The notes beneath the pieces were generated by a model. That model was not told the origin of the DNA and searched no databases. It saw only the letters and a list, made by a program, of their open reading frames with translations. The position numbers were made by a program, and so were the translations under genes. A stretch of 64,000 bases of DNA from Gelidibacter maritimus (lineage in GTDB: Bacteria > Bacteroidota > Bacteroidia > Flavobacteriales > Flavobacteriaceae): NCBI RefSeq assembly GCF_014062315.1, contig NZ_JACGLT010000006.1:62001-126000 (forward strand), written 5' to 3'. This document shows, one piece after another, positions 8,483 through 15,600 of the stretch (position 1 is its first letter; each line of letters begins with the position of its first letter).

Positions 8483-9574
8483 TTGAAGCTATCTGTCATC
8501 ATATTAAACTATAATGTGCGTTACTTTTTGGAGTTGTGCATCAAAAGCGTTCAAGCGGCTATCACCGATTTAGATGCTGAAATTATTGTTGTTGACAACC
8601 ACTCCTCTGATGATAGTTGTCAAATGGTAAAGCAGCTTTTTCCTGAAGTTATTTTAATCGAGAACAAAGAGAACTTTGGGTTTTCCAAAGGAAATAATAT
8701 TGGCGTGGTCCAAGCTAAAGGCGACTATCTATGCATTTTAAATCCTGATACGATGGTGGCTGAAGATACCTTTACAAAGGTGATGGCTTATGCAGCGGAT
8801 CGTCCGAATATGGGGGTGCTGGGTTGCCAGCTTATAGATGGTTGCGGCACATTTCTTCCAGAAAGCAAACGAAACATCCCCACGCCTAAGGTTGCTGTCA
8901 AGAAAATGTTGGGATTTTCAGACGCCTACTATGCAAATCATTTAGGGGCAGCTGAGATTGGGCAAACGGACATTCTTGTTGGTGCATTTATGGTGCTCAA
9001 AAAAACAGTTTTTAACGAAGTCGGAGGTTTTGACGAAGACTATTTTATGTATGGAGAAGATATTGACCTTTCTTATAAAATTCTGAAATCAGGGTATGAC
9101 AATATTTATTACGGTAAAGCTGTTGTGCTTCATTACAAGGGTGAAAGCACCCTAAAAGATAAAACTTATGCCAAGCGATTTTATGGCGCTATGCATATTT
9201 TTTATAAAAAACACTTCAAGTCCAGCCTCTTATTTGATGCCGTGGTCTGGCTAGGAATTCTGTTTTCAAAATTTTTATCAAAAGTGCCAAAGGAAATTCA
9301 TCAAAAAGCAACAAACTATGTTTTAATGACTGAAAATTCAGCTTTCAACCTTGAACTCCCATTCAAAACCACAAAGGTTCATGCTACGACCAATATTGCG
9401 CCACATACACAAATTGTATTTGATGGTAATACTATTGATAATAAGCTTATTATCGAGTATATGAATCGGTCAGAAAAGGACAAAAAACTGACATTTCGAA
9501 TTTTACCCAAAAATGCCCGGTTTATAGTTGGCAGTGATAGCTCAGAACATCGTGGCGAAGTGATTAAATTGTAA
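8483..9574 (+). CDS. Glycosyltransferase family 2 protein, TTG start
   Basis: GT-A fold glycosyltransferase of 363 residues. The N-terminal LSVIILNYNVRYFLELCIKS, the NDP-sugar region IIVVDNHSSDDSCQMV, the metal-binding LNPDTMV (DxD-like) and the acceptor-site region GGFDEDYFMYGEDIDLSYKI place it in the GT2 group that includes rhamnosyltransferase-like enzymes. The C-terminal 100 residues are less conserved. The start must be TTG at 8483: in this frame the codons upstream are TAA TGG TTT, so no ATG is available. The start lies six bases after the recR stop, suggesting translational coupling. Donor and acceptor are unknown; cell-surface glycan synthesis is likely. Confidence 0.9.
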   Translation: MKLSVIILNYNVRYFLELCIKSVQAAITDLDAEIIVVDNHSSDDSCQMVKQLFPEVILIENKENFGFSKGNNIGVVQAKGDYLCILNPDTMVAEDTFTKVMAYAADRPNMGVLGCQLIDGCGTFLPESKRNIPTPKVAVKKMLGFSDAYYANHLGAAEIGQTDILVGAFMVLKKTVFNEVGGFDEDYFMYGEDIDLSYKILKSGYDNIYYGKAVVLHYKGESTLKDKTYAKRFYGAMHIFYKKHFKSSLLFDAVVWLGILFSKFLSKVPKEIHQKATNYVLMTENSAFNLELPFKTTKVHATTNIAPHTQIVFDGNTIDNKLIIEYMNRSEKDKKLTFRILPKNARFIVGSDSSEHRGEVIKL

Positions 9575-9648
9575 AAATCCCGAAAAACAGATGTATTATG
9601 AATTCCGAAAATATAGAGGATTATGTAATGAAGTATGGCAATTTTAAC

Positions 9649-9656
9649 TAATTTTG
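9649..9656 (+). promoter_or_regulatory. -7 element upstream of the E2 gene
   Basis: TAATTTTG matches TAnnTTTG and lies 37 nt before the ATG of the dehydrogenase E2 gene, in an otherwise A/T-rich leader. The -33 element is unclear. Confidence 0.45.
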
Positions 9657-9693
9657 CAAGAGCAAATAAAAATTTTAGCATCTGAATAATAAT

Positions 9694-11076
9694 ATGGCAA
9701 AATTTGAACTGAAACTCCCAAAGATGGGAGAAAGCGTAGCGGAAGCAACCATAACCTCTTGGTTGAAGAATGTTGGCGACACTATTGAAGCTGATGAAGC
9801 GGTATTGGAAATTGCAACCGATAAAGTGGATAGTGAAGTGCCCAGTGAAGTGGATGGCGTTTTAACCGAGATCCTTTATAATGTTGATGATGTTGTAAAA
9901 GTAGGGCAGGTGATTGCCATTATTGAAACAGATGCAAGTGAGGCTCAGGCACCTGCTGCTCCAAAGCAAGAACCTGCTTCAGCGCAGTTGGCAGAGGCTC
10001 CTGAGGTTGTGCAAGTGGCTCAGACTGTTGAAGCGGCAAAAACAGCTGTGGCAGCTCCAGTAACGTCTACCGAAGATCGTTTTTATTCGCCTTTAGTAAA
10101 AAATATAGCCAAACAGGAAGGGGTGTCACAATCTGAATTAGACAGTATTTCTGGTACAGGTAAGGATGGGCGTGTCACCAAAAATGATATTTTCGAATAT
10201 TTAGAAACTAAGAAATCGGCTCCGGTGTCTGCGGCACCAACGTCAGGAACCGAGTCTGTTAAGGAAGATGGTGCGACAGAAACCGCTAAAAAAGAATCAG
10301 GGACGAAATCAACACCGCAAGAAAAAGCATCTGAAAAGTCAAAGGTGTCTTCTGAAATAGCCAGTAACGGTGATGAGATTATTGAAATGACCCGAATGGG
10401 TAAATTGATAGCTCATCATATGGTAGAGTCCGTACAAAAATCAGCACATGTACAGAGTTTTATTGAAGCTGATGTGACTAATATTTGGAACTGGCGTAAT
10501 AAGGTCAAGAAGGATTTTGCGAAACGTGAAGGTGAGAATTTGACCTTTACCCCAATTTTTATGGAAGCTGTGGCGAAGGCATTACGCGATTTCCCTATGA
10601 TGAATATTTCGCTCCAAGATGATAAAATCATTAAAAAGAAACATATAAATTTAGGTATGGCTGCAGCGTTACCTGACGGGAATCTCATTGTTCCGGTAAT
10701 TAAGGATGCAGATCAATTAAACCTAATCGGGATGACCAAACGTGTTAACGATTTGGCCAATAGGGCCCGTTTAAATCAATTGAAGCCTGATGATATTCAA
10801 GGTGGAACTTACACCGTGACTAATGTTGGGACCTTTGGAAGTATTATGGGCACACCCATTATCAATCAACCACAAGTTGGAATCTTGGCACTTGGTGCAA
10901 TAAGAAAAGTTCCGGCGGTTGTGGAATCGTCAGAAGGTGACTTTATTGGTATCCGATACCGAATGTTCTTATCACATTCTTATGACCATCGCGTTGTCAA
11001 TGGTGCATTGGGCGGGCAATTTGTTAAAGCGGTCAAAGATTATTTGGAAGCTTGGGATGTCAATCGTGAGATTTAA
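9694..11076 (+). CDS. 2-oxoacid dehydrogenase E2, dihydrolipoamide acyltransferase
   Basis: Core subunit of a 2-oxoacid dehydrogenase complex, 460 residues, most like branched-chain or mixed-substrate E2. Domains in order are a lipoyl domain (1-78; Lys44 in EIATDKVDSEVPSE is the lipoylation site), an Ala/Pro-rich linker, an E3-binding domain (about 128-170, YSPLVKNIAKQEGVSQSELD), a second charged linker (about 175-225) and the catalytic domain (about 230-460). The catalytic His432 is in SYDHRVVNG. The canonical motif is HxxxDG, and here the Asp is Asn436. No E1 or E3 gene is nearby. A terminator follows at 11147. Confidence 0.93.
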   Translation: MAKFELKLPKMGESVAEATITSWLKNVGDTIEADEAVLEIATDKVDSEVPSEVDGVLTEILYNVDDVVKVGQVIAIIETDASEAQAPAAPKQEPASAQLAEAPEVVQVAQTVEAAKTAVAAPVTSTEDRFYSPLVKNIAKQEGVSQSELDSISGTGKDGRVTKNDIFEYLETKKSAPVSAAPTSGTESVKEDGATETAKKESGTKSTPQEKASEKSKVSSEIASNGDEIIEMTRMGKLIAHHMVESVQKSAHVQSFIEADVTNIWNWRNKVKKDFAKREGENLTFTPIFMEAVAKALRDFPMMNISLQDDKIIKKKHINLGMAAALPDGNLIVPVIKDADQLNLIGMTKRVNDLANRARLNQLKPDDIQGGTYTVTNVGTFGSIMGTPIINQPQVGILALGAIRKVPAVVESSEGDFIGIRYRMFLSHSYDHRVVNGALGGQFVKAVKDYLEAWDVNREI

Positions 11077-11146
11077 TAGCGTTCAGAGCTGCGGGTTTCA
11101 AAAACCAGGCAGATCTGAGAAAGTATCTTAAAACCTAAACAAATCT

Positions 11147-11177
11147 TAAACCTAATCTTAAAACAATTAGGTTTTTC
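11147..11177 (+). terminator. Rho-independent terminator after the E2 gene
   Basis: Stem AACCTAAT/ATTAGGTT with a 10-nt A-rich loop, running into a short T stretch (TTTTTCTATTTTT). It lies about 70 bp after the E2 stop codon and before the exonuclease gene. Confidence 0.6.
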
Positions 11178-11232
11178 TATTTTTACGACAATTAATTATC
11201 AATCAGAACCAAACGATAAACTAAAAACAAAA

Positions 11233-12009
11233 ATGAATCTCAATCTTACCAAGCCTATATGTTTTTTTGACCTTGAAACAACAGGTGTAAATATCACCTC
11301 AGACCGCATCGTGGAAATTGCCGTGCTGAAAGTATTTCCTAATGGCAAGGAGGATCGGAAGACTTGGTTAGTAAATCCAGGTATACCAATTCCAGCTGAG
11401 GTAACCGCAATTCATGGCATATCTGATGCAGATGTTGCCGATAAACCAACGTTTAAAGAGCTTGCCAATGAGATCAACACGATGGTTAAAGATTCAGATC
11501 TAGCTGGATTTAATTCCAACAGATTTGATATTCCGTTGTTAGCGGAAGAAATGTTGCGGGCGGGGATTGATTTTGATATGAAAGGCCGGGTGGCTATTGA
11601 TGTACAAACCATTTTCCATAAAATGGAACAACGTACTCTGGCTGCGGCTTATAAATTTTATTGCGATAAGAATTTGGACGATGCCCATAGTGCAGCTGCC
11701 GATACTGAAGCTACCTACGAAGTGTTAAAGGCACAATTGGCAAGATATGATGAATTGGAAAATGACACCAAATTTTTGGCTGAATTCAGTTCGCGAAAAA
11801 GGTTCGCTGATTTCGCTGGATTTATAGTATATAACAAATATAATGAAGAGTGTTTTTCATTTGGAAAGCATAAAACAAAAAGAGTGGAAGATGTATTGAA
11901 TGAAGAACCAGGATATTTTGGTTGGCTGCTCAACGCTGATTTTCCACTTTACACCAAGAAAGTACTGACCGCTATTAAAGTGAGAGCTTTTAATAATAAA
12001 CTTGCCTAA
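11233..12009 (+). CDS. DEDD 3'-5' exonuclease (DNA polymerase III epsilon-like)
   Basis: Soluble 258-residue protein with an RNase T/DnaQ-type exonuclease domain in about residues 8-175. ExoI is CFFDLETTG (Asp13, Glu15), ExoII is the AGFNSNRFDIPLL segment and ExoIII is DDAHSAAADTEAT, which carries the His and last Asp of a DEDDh enzyme. The C-terminal 80 residues (from about 180; FADFAGFIVYNKYNEECFSF) form a second small domain often found in Bacteroidota homologues and of unknown role. It could be the replicative proofreading subunit or a repair exonuclease; the sequence does not decide. A copy of the dispersed 115-bp repeat lies just downstream. Confidence 0.9.
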   Translation: MNLNLTKPICFFDLETTGVNITSDRIVEIAVLKVFPNGKEDRKTWLVNPGIPIPAEVTAIHGISDADVADKPTFKELANEINTMVKDSDLAGFNSNRFDIPLLAEEMLRAGIDFDMKGRVAIDVQTIFHKMEQRTLAAAYKFYCDKNLDDAHSAAADTEATYEVLKAQLARYDELENDTKFLAEFSSRKRFADFAGFIVYNKYNEECFSFGKHKTKRVEDVLNEEPGYFGWLLNADFPLYTKKVLTAIKVRAFNNKLA

Positions 12010-12072
12010 AGCGCTCTATAATTATGACTGTAATACGGTTTACGAGAGTGAATTTGTTTGTGCAATAACGTC

Positions 12073-12191
12073 ATGAATTAAGAACCTTGGATTTGATCGG
12101 CACGCGCGGGCTGGTCCATGAGGTATGAATAAGGAACTATTTTTTAGATTGAAATAAACCTCGAAATATTAAAACCGACTGTTGGGAATAA
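12073..12191 (+). repeat. Dispersed ~115-bp repeat, copy 1
   Basis: Starts near ATGAATTAAGAACC and ends with AAAACCGACTGTTGGGAATA. It aligns without gaps to the repeat at 42747-42864 with about three quarters identity over a 75-bp core. The minus strand reads VGFNISRFISI-stop-KIVPYSYLMDQPA, matching the peptide read from copy 2 apart from the stop. It lies between the exonuclease gene and the FAH-family gene. Origin and function are unknown. Confidence 0.6.
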
Positions 12192-12236
12192 ATGTCATTC
12201 GTGACCGTAACATAGCAATATCAATATCAAACCTTC

Positions 12237-12848
12237 ATGAAAATCATCTGCATAGGCCGAAACTACACGGAGCATATCAAAGAACTGGCTAATGAAAGAC
12301 CAACAGAACCCGTCCTGTTTCTAAAACCAGATACCGCGGTACTTTTAAAGAACCAACCTTTTTTTATTCCAGACTTCTCGAATGATGTCCATTTTGAAGT
12401 GGAGGTTTTAGTTAAAATTTCAAAGGTTGGGAAGTATATCGATAAAAAATTCGCCCATAAATATTATAATGAGATTGGACTTGGCATCGATTTTACGGCA
12501 CGAGATTTACAGCAAAAGTTAAAGCAGAAAGGCTTGCCTTGGGAAAAGGCCAAAGCTTTTGACGGGGCTGCAATGATTGGTAAATGGTTGCCAAAATCCG
12601 ATTTTGAATCTGTGGATGCCATTAATTTTCAATTGGAAAGAAATGGAAACCTTGTGCAACAGGGCAATACAAGCCATATGTTATGGAAAATTGATGAACT
12701 TATAGAATATGTATCAAAATATTTTACTTTAAAGATTGGAGACATTATCTTTACAGGAACACCATCAGGAGTTGCTAAGGTAGAAGCTAATGATGAACTT
12801 AGGGGATTGATTGAAAATATTGAAATGTTTAAATTAACAATCAAGTAA
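12237..12848 (+). CDS. Fumarylacetoacetate hydrolase family protein
   Basis: Cytosolic 203-residue enzyme of the FAH superfamily (metal-dependent C-C hydrolases or decarboxylases acting on small keto-acids). It begins directly with the catalytic domain: CIGRNYTEHIKELANERP, LFLKPDTAVL, the metal-binding region HFEVEVLVKISK, and DFTARDLQQKLKQKGLPWEKAKAFDGAA. The C-terminal IIFTGTPSGVAKV is characteristic. It is close to the YcgM/oxaloacetate decarboxylase (FAHD1) group; the substrate is uncertain. The stop codon is immediately followed by the ATG of the Hpt gene, with zero spacing, indicating an operon continuing into cinA. Confidence 0.9.
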   Translation: MKIICIGRNYTEHIKELANERPTEPVLFLKPDTAVLLKNQPFFIPDFSNDVHFEVEVLVKISKVGKYIDKKFAHKYYNEIGLGIDFTARDLQQKLKQKGLPWEKAKAFDGAAMIGKWLPKSDFESVDAINFQLERNGNLVQQGNTSHMLWKIDELIEYVSKYFTLKIGDIIFTGTPSGVAKVEANDELRGLIENIEMFKLTIK

Positions 12849-13190
12849 ATGGAAGAAAATTATAAACTTTATCGCGTACGCGAATTAGCAGATGGCGATG
12901 AGGATTTTGTTATGGCAATTGCAGCAGCATTTTTGGAAGAGGTTCCAGAGGATGCTGCGCGACTTAAAAAGGCCGTTGCAGAAGCAGATTATTACACTAC
13001 CTATCAGGCCGCTCATAAAATGAAACCCACCATTGATCTTTTTGAACTCGGGGTCTTGGACGATTTAATCACCGTTCAGGATTGGGGCAAACTGGAAAAG
13101 AAGAGCGAAGACATATCCAAAGAATTAAAGAATGTTTTGGAAGCCATAGAAAAAACAACTGAAGAAATTAAAACCGATTTCAATCTCTAA
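12849..13190 (+). CDS. Orphan Hpt-domain phosphotransfer protein
   Basis: All-helical protein of 113 residues consisting of one histidine phosphotransfer (Hpt) domain. The motif YQAAHKMKPTIDLFEL places the phospho-accepting His at residue 56, followed by the usual basic and Leu/Met positions (H-K-M-K). Helices on either side (19-46 and 84-108) would complete the four-helix bundle. It starts directly after the FAH-family stop codon, and its own TAA overlaps the cinA ATG by one base (TAATG). No cognate histidine kinase or receiver is adjacent, so partners must be encoded elsewhere. Confidence 0.78.
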   Translation: MEENYKLYRVRELADGDEDFVMAIAAAFLEEVPEDAARLKKAVAEADYYTTYQAAHKMKPTIDLFELGVLDDLITVQDWGKLEKKSEDISKELKNVLEAIEKTTEEIKTDFNL

Positions 13191-14437
13191 TGTTAGCTGA
13201 AATTATAACTATTGGAGATGAAATTCTTATTGGTCAAATTGTCGATACCAATTCTGCCTTTATAGCCAAACAACTTAACAAAATTGGAGTTTCTGTATAT
13301 CAGATTACGTCTGTGCAAGATGACAAAGAGCATATCTTAAAATCGTTTAAGGAAGCCGAAGAAAATGCAGAAATCATCATTGTTACAGGTGGACTAGGGC
13401 CAACAAAGGATGATATTACCAAGAGAACCATTGCAGAATATTTTGATGACACTCTAATCAGAAATGATGAGGTTACAGAAAACATCAAACGGATTTGGGG
13501 AGATTTCACGGTCAAAACACCATCTCAGGTCAGTTTGGATCAAGCTTTAGTGCCTTCAAAGGCACAAGTGTTGATGAACATGCATGGGAGTGCGCCCGGA
13601 ATGTGGCTTGAAAAGGAAGGAAAGATTTTTATTTCGCTCCCTGGCGTACCCTATGAAATGCGCGGCTTGATTGAAGATAAGGTCCTTCCTAAACTTATTA
13701 AGCAGTTTAAGTTTCCGTACATCCAGCATGAAACCATATTGACTTACGGTCTTGGTGAAAGTGCCTTGGCAGAACGTATTGAAGCTTGGGCTGACCATTT
13801 GCCGCCTTATATTAAGTTAGCATATTTACCCAGTTTAGGAAGGGTACGATTGCGGCTCTCTGGCAAATCTATGGACAAACATCTGATTCAAATTGAAATA
13901 AAACATCAAATAGAATTGTTGTTGCCGCAAATTGAAGATGTTTTTGTTGGTTTTGAACGTGATGAATCTATTGAGGCTGTTATAGGTCAACATCTGATTG
14001 CTTTAGGTAAAACAGTAGCTACAGCAGAAAGTTGTACGGGCGGTAAAATAGCGGAATCCTTTACCGCGATTGCGGGTGCTTCTCAATATTTTAAGGGTAG
14101 CGTGGTGAGTTATGCCACACAAAGTAAGGTGGAGGTCTTAAAAGTTGATCCGAAGTTGATTGCTGAGTTTTCTGTAGTCAGCAAAGAGGTCGCCGAAGCC
14201 ATGGCTAAAGCAGCTTTAAAACTTTTCGATTCTGACTATGCAATTTCCACAACTGGAAACGCAGGGCCAACAAAAGGTGATGCCGATGCTGAGGTAGGTA
14301 CCGTTTATATAGCCATTGCTACTAGGCATACCGTGTATTCAGAACGCTTTACTTTTGGTGATCATCGCCACAAAGTCATTAATAGAGCCTCAAACAAAGC
14401 CTTTGAAATGTTACAGAAAGAAATTATAAAAAAGTAA
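13190..14437 (+). CDS. cinA: CinA family nicotinamide-nucleotide amidohydrolase
   Basis: Protein of 415 residues, full length for CinA. The N-terminal molybdopterin-binding-like (COG1058) domain, about 1-170, starts with LAEIITIGDEILIGQIVDTN and contains IIVTGGLGPTKDDITK. The C-terminal PncC-type NMN deamidase domain, about 255-415, contains ATAESCTGGKIAES and STTGNAGPTKGDAD. It recycles nicotinamide mononucleotide in the NAD cycle and may hydrolyse ADP-ribose. Translation is coupled to the Hpt gene by a TAATG overlap. Confidence 0.95.
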   Translation: MLAEIITIGDEILIGQIVDTNSAFIAKQLNKIGVSVYQITSVQDDKEHILKSFKEAEENAEIIIVTGGLGPTKDDITKRTIAEYFDDTLIRNDEVTENIKRIWGDFTVKTPSQVSLDQALVPSKAQVLMNMHGSAPGMWLEKEGKIFISLPGVPYEMRGLIEDKVLPKLIKQFKFPYIQHETILTYGLGESALAERIEAWADHLPPYIKLAYLPSLGRVRLRLSGKSMDKHLIQIEIKHQIELLLPQIEDVFVGFERDESIEAVIGQHLIALGKTVATAESCTGGKIAESFTAIAGASQYFKGSVVSYATQSKVEVLKVDPKLIAEFSVVSKEVAEAMAKAALKLFDSDYAISTTGNAGPTKGDADAEVGTVYIAIATRHTVYSERFTFGDHRHKVINRASNKAFEMLQKEIIKK

Positions 14438-14447
14438 CAATTAATGT

Positions 14448-14477
14448 TTGTGATGTTACAAAGTTTTCCTAAATTTG
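14448..14477 (+). promoter_or_regulatory. Promoter of the rpmB-rpmG-DUF4295 operon
   Basis: TTG at 14448-14450, a 19-nt spacer and TAAATTTG at 14470-14477 match the Bacteroidota housekeeping promoter. The rpmB ATG is 37 nt downstream. The position, 10 bp past the cinA stop, gives the ribosomal genes their own transcription start. Confidence 0.65.
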
Positions 14478-14514
14478 CAAACTGTTTTAAATAACATAAT
14501 TAAAGTTAGAAAGA

Positions 14515-14751
14515 ATGTCAAGAGTTTGTGAACTTACTGGAAAAAAAGCGATGGTTGGCAACAACGTGTCTCACGCTATGAATAGAACAAAACGTAAATT
14601 TGATGCGAATTTGATCAAAAAACGTTTTTACATTCCTGAGGAGGATAAATGGGTAACTTTAAAAGTATCTACTTCTGCGCTGAAAACCATCAATAAAATA
14701 GGAATTTCTGCTGCAATCAAAGAGGCAAAATCTAAAGGATTTTTAAAATAA
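14515..14751 (+). CDS. rpmB: 50S ribosomal protein L28
   Basis: Ribosomal protein bL28, 78 residues, full length. It starts SRVCELTGKKAMVGNNVSHA and is rich in Lys/Arg (NRTKRKFDANLIKKRFYIP), as expected for the family. First gene of the rpmB-rpmG-DUF4295 operon, the usual Bacteroidota order. The 72-bp spacer to rpmG carries a hairpin described separately. Confidence 0.97.
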   Translation: MSRVCELTGKKAMVGNNVSHAMNRTKRKFDANLIKKRFYIPEEDKWVTLKVSTSALKTINKIGISAAIKEAKSKGFLK

Positions 14752-14768
14752 TAGCCTACAAGGATGGA

Positions 14769-14803
14769 ATTTCTTCTCGATAACTATCGGGATTCACGGA
14801 AAT
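14769..14803 (+). repeat. Leader hairpin, copy 2 (rpmG)
   Basis: Outer stem ATTTC/GAAAT, inner stem CTCGAT/ATCGGG with a G.T wobble, and loop AACT. The core ends 33 nt before the rpmG ATG. Layout and orientation match the hairpins before htpG and the DUF4295 gene. It sits inside the rpmB-rpmG spacer, so it would be transcribed and could act on mRNA processing or on rpmG translation. Confidence 0.6.
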
Positions 14804-14823
14804 GATTAATAAAATATTTTACA

Positions 14824-15006
14824 ATGGCAAAAAAGGGTAATAGAATACAGGTCATATTAGAGTGTACGGAGCACAAAGAGTCTGGGCAACCAGGAACTTC
14901 ACGTTACATCACTACAAAGAATAAAAAGAATACGCCAGATAGAATGGAGATTAAAAAATTTAATCCTATTCTTAAGCGCATGACAGTTCACAAAGAGATA
15001 AAATAA
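14824..15006 (+). CDS. rpmG: 50S ribosomal protein L33
   Basis: Ribosomal protein bL33, 60 residues ([20 protein letters not shown], then [24 protein letters not shown]). It has a single Cys rather than a CxxC pair, so it is the zinc-free form. The start is preceded by the A/T-rich leader TTTTACA, shared almost exactly with the next gene. Second gene of the ribosomal operon. Confidence 0.97.
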   Translation: MAKKGNRIQVILECTEHKESGQPGTSRYITTKNKKNTPDRMEIKKFNPILKRMTVHKEIK

Positions 15007-15014
15007 ATGTAGAT

Positions 15015-15044
15015 TTCCTTCCGATGGCTATCGGATTCGAGGAA
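15015..15044 (+). repeat. Leader hairpin, copy 3 (DUF4295 gene)
   Basis: Outer stem TTCCT/AGGAA, inner stem TCCGAT/ATCGGA, loop GGCT and a 4-nt bulge TTCG on the 3' side. The core CCGAT-GGCT-ATCGG ends 31 nt before the ATG at 15066. It is the most stable-looking of the three copies. An in-frame ATG inside the hairpin (15024) is not a likely start. Confidence 0.62.
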
Positions 15045-15065
15045 GTTATAAAAATAATTTTTACA

Positions 15066-15218
15066 ATGGCAAAGAAATCAGTAGCATCGTTACAAAAAGG
15101 ATCTAAGAGATTAACTAAAGCAATAAAGATGGTTAAATCTCCAAAAACAGGAGCTTATCAGTTCGTTGAAGCTGTTGTTGCACCTGAGTTTGTGGATGAT
15201 TTTTTAAATAAAAAATAA
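15066..15218 (+). CDS. DUF4295 small ribosome-associated protein
   Basis: Basic protein of 50 residues: MAKKSVASLQKGSKRLTKAI, then KMVKSPKTGAYQFVEAVVAP. The start is set at 15066 because the family begins MAKKS and the leader TTTTTACA matches that of rpmG; the longer frame from 15024 starts inside a hairpin. DUF4295 is restricted to Bacteroidota and lies next to rpmB-rpmG. To my recollection it corresponds to the extra large-subunit protein (bL38) seen in a Flavobacterium ribosome structure, but I could not check this. A strong terminator follows. Confidence 0.9.
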   Translation: MAKKSVASLQKGSKRLTKAIKMVKSPKTGAYQFVEAVVAPEFVDDFLNKK

Positions 15219-15600
15219 ATAAATTCACTATATTTTTAAAAACTGCTTTCATTTGAAAGCAGTTTTTTTATGTCTATATTTGAGTTAAATCTGACAATTT
15301 AGCAGTTTGAACATTAGGGTCTTAAATTTGTTATAAGATTTTGGCGTCACCTTTTAATCCCACAAGGTTTCAAAAAGATCTCGCGTTTTAAAAGGTCGTG
15401 TTTTAAAAGGTCGTGTTTTACGGAATACCGTTTTATATTAAGGGCTTAGACAAGTTCAGTCACCAAATAAAAAGGATGCCGCTACAAATACGAAGCTTTT
15501 ACGAATTTGATAATTCAAAAGCGGTTAGTGATGAGTAATCCCTAACGCAAAGCCGTCTTTTAGCCATAAAAACGGCATAACATTAAACACTGCATAACGA
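15219..15600. other. 382-bp gene-free stretch before ftsY
   Basis: Holds the operon terminator (15237-15269) and a 15-bp tandem repeat GTTTTAAAAGGTCGT (15385-15414, followed by a partial third unit to 15420). No coding frame or clear ftsY promoter stands out. Confidence 0.55.
15237..15269 (+). terminator. Rho-independent terminator of the rpmB-rpmG-DUF4295 operon
   Basis: Stem AAAAACTGCTTTC/GAAAGCAGTTTTT with a 4-nt loop ATTT, ending in seven T residues, about 20 bp after the DUF4295 stop codon. A textbook intrinsic terminator. Confidence 0.9.

Noticed and set aside
15024-15065. Longer N-terminus for the DUF4295 protein from ATG 15024
   Set aside because: That ATG is inside the hairpin stem and the added residues (MAIGFEEVIK...) are not family-like; MAKKS at 15066 is.
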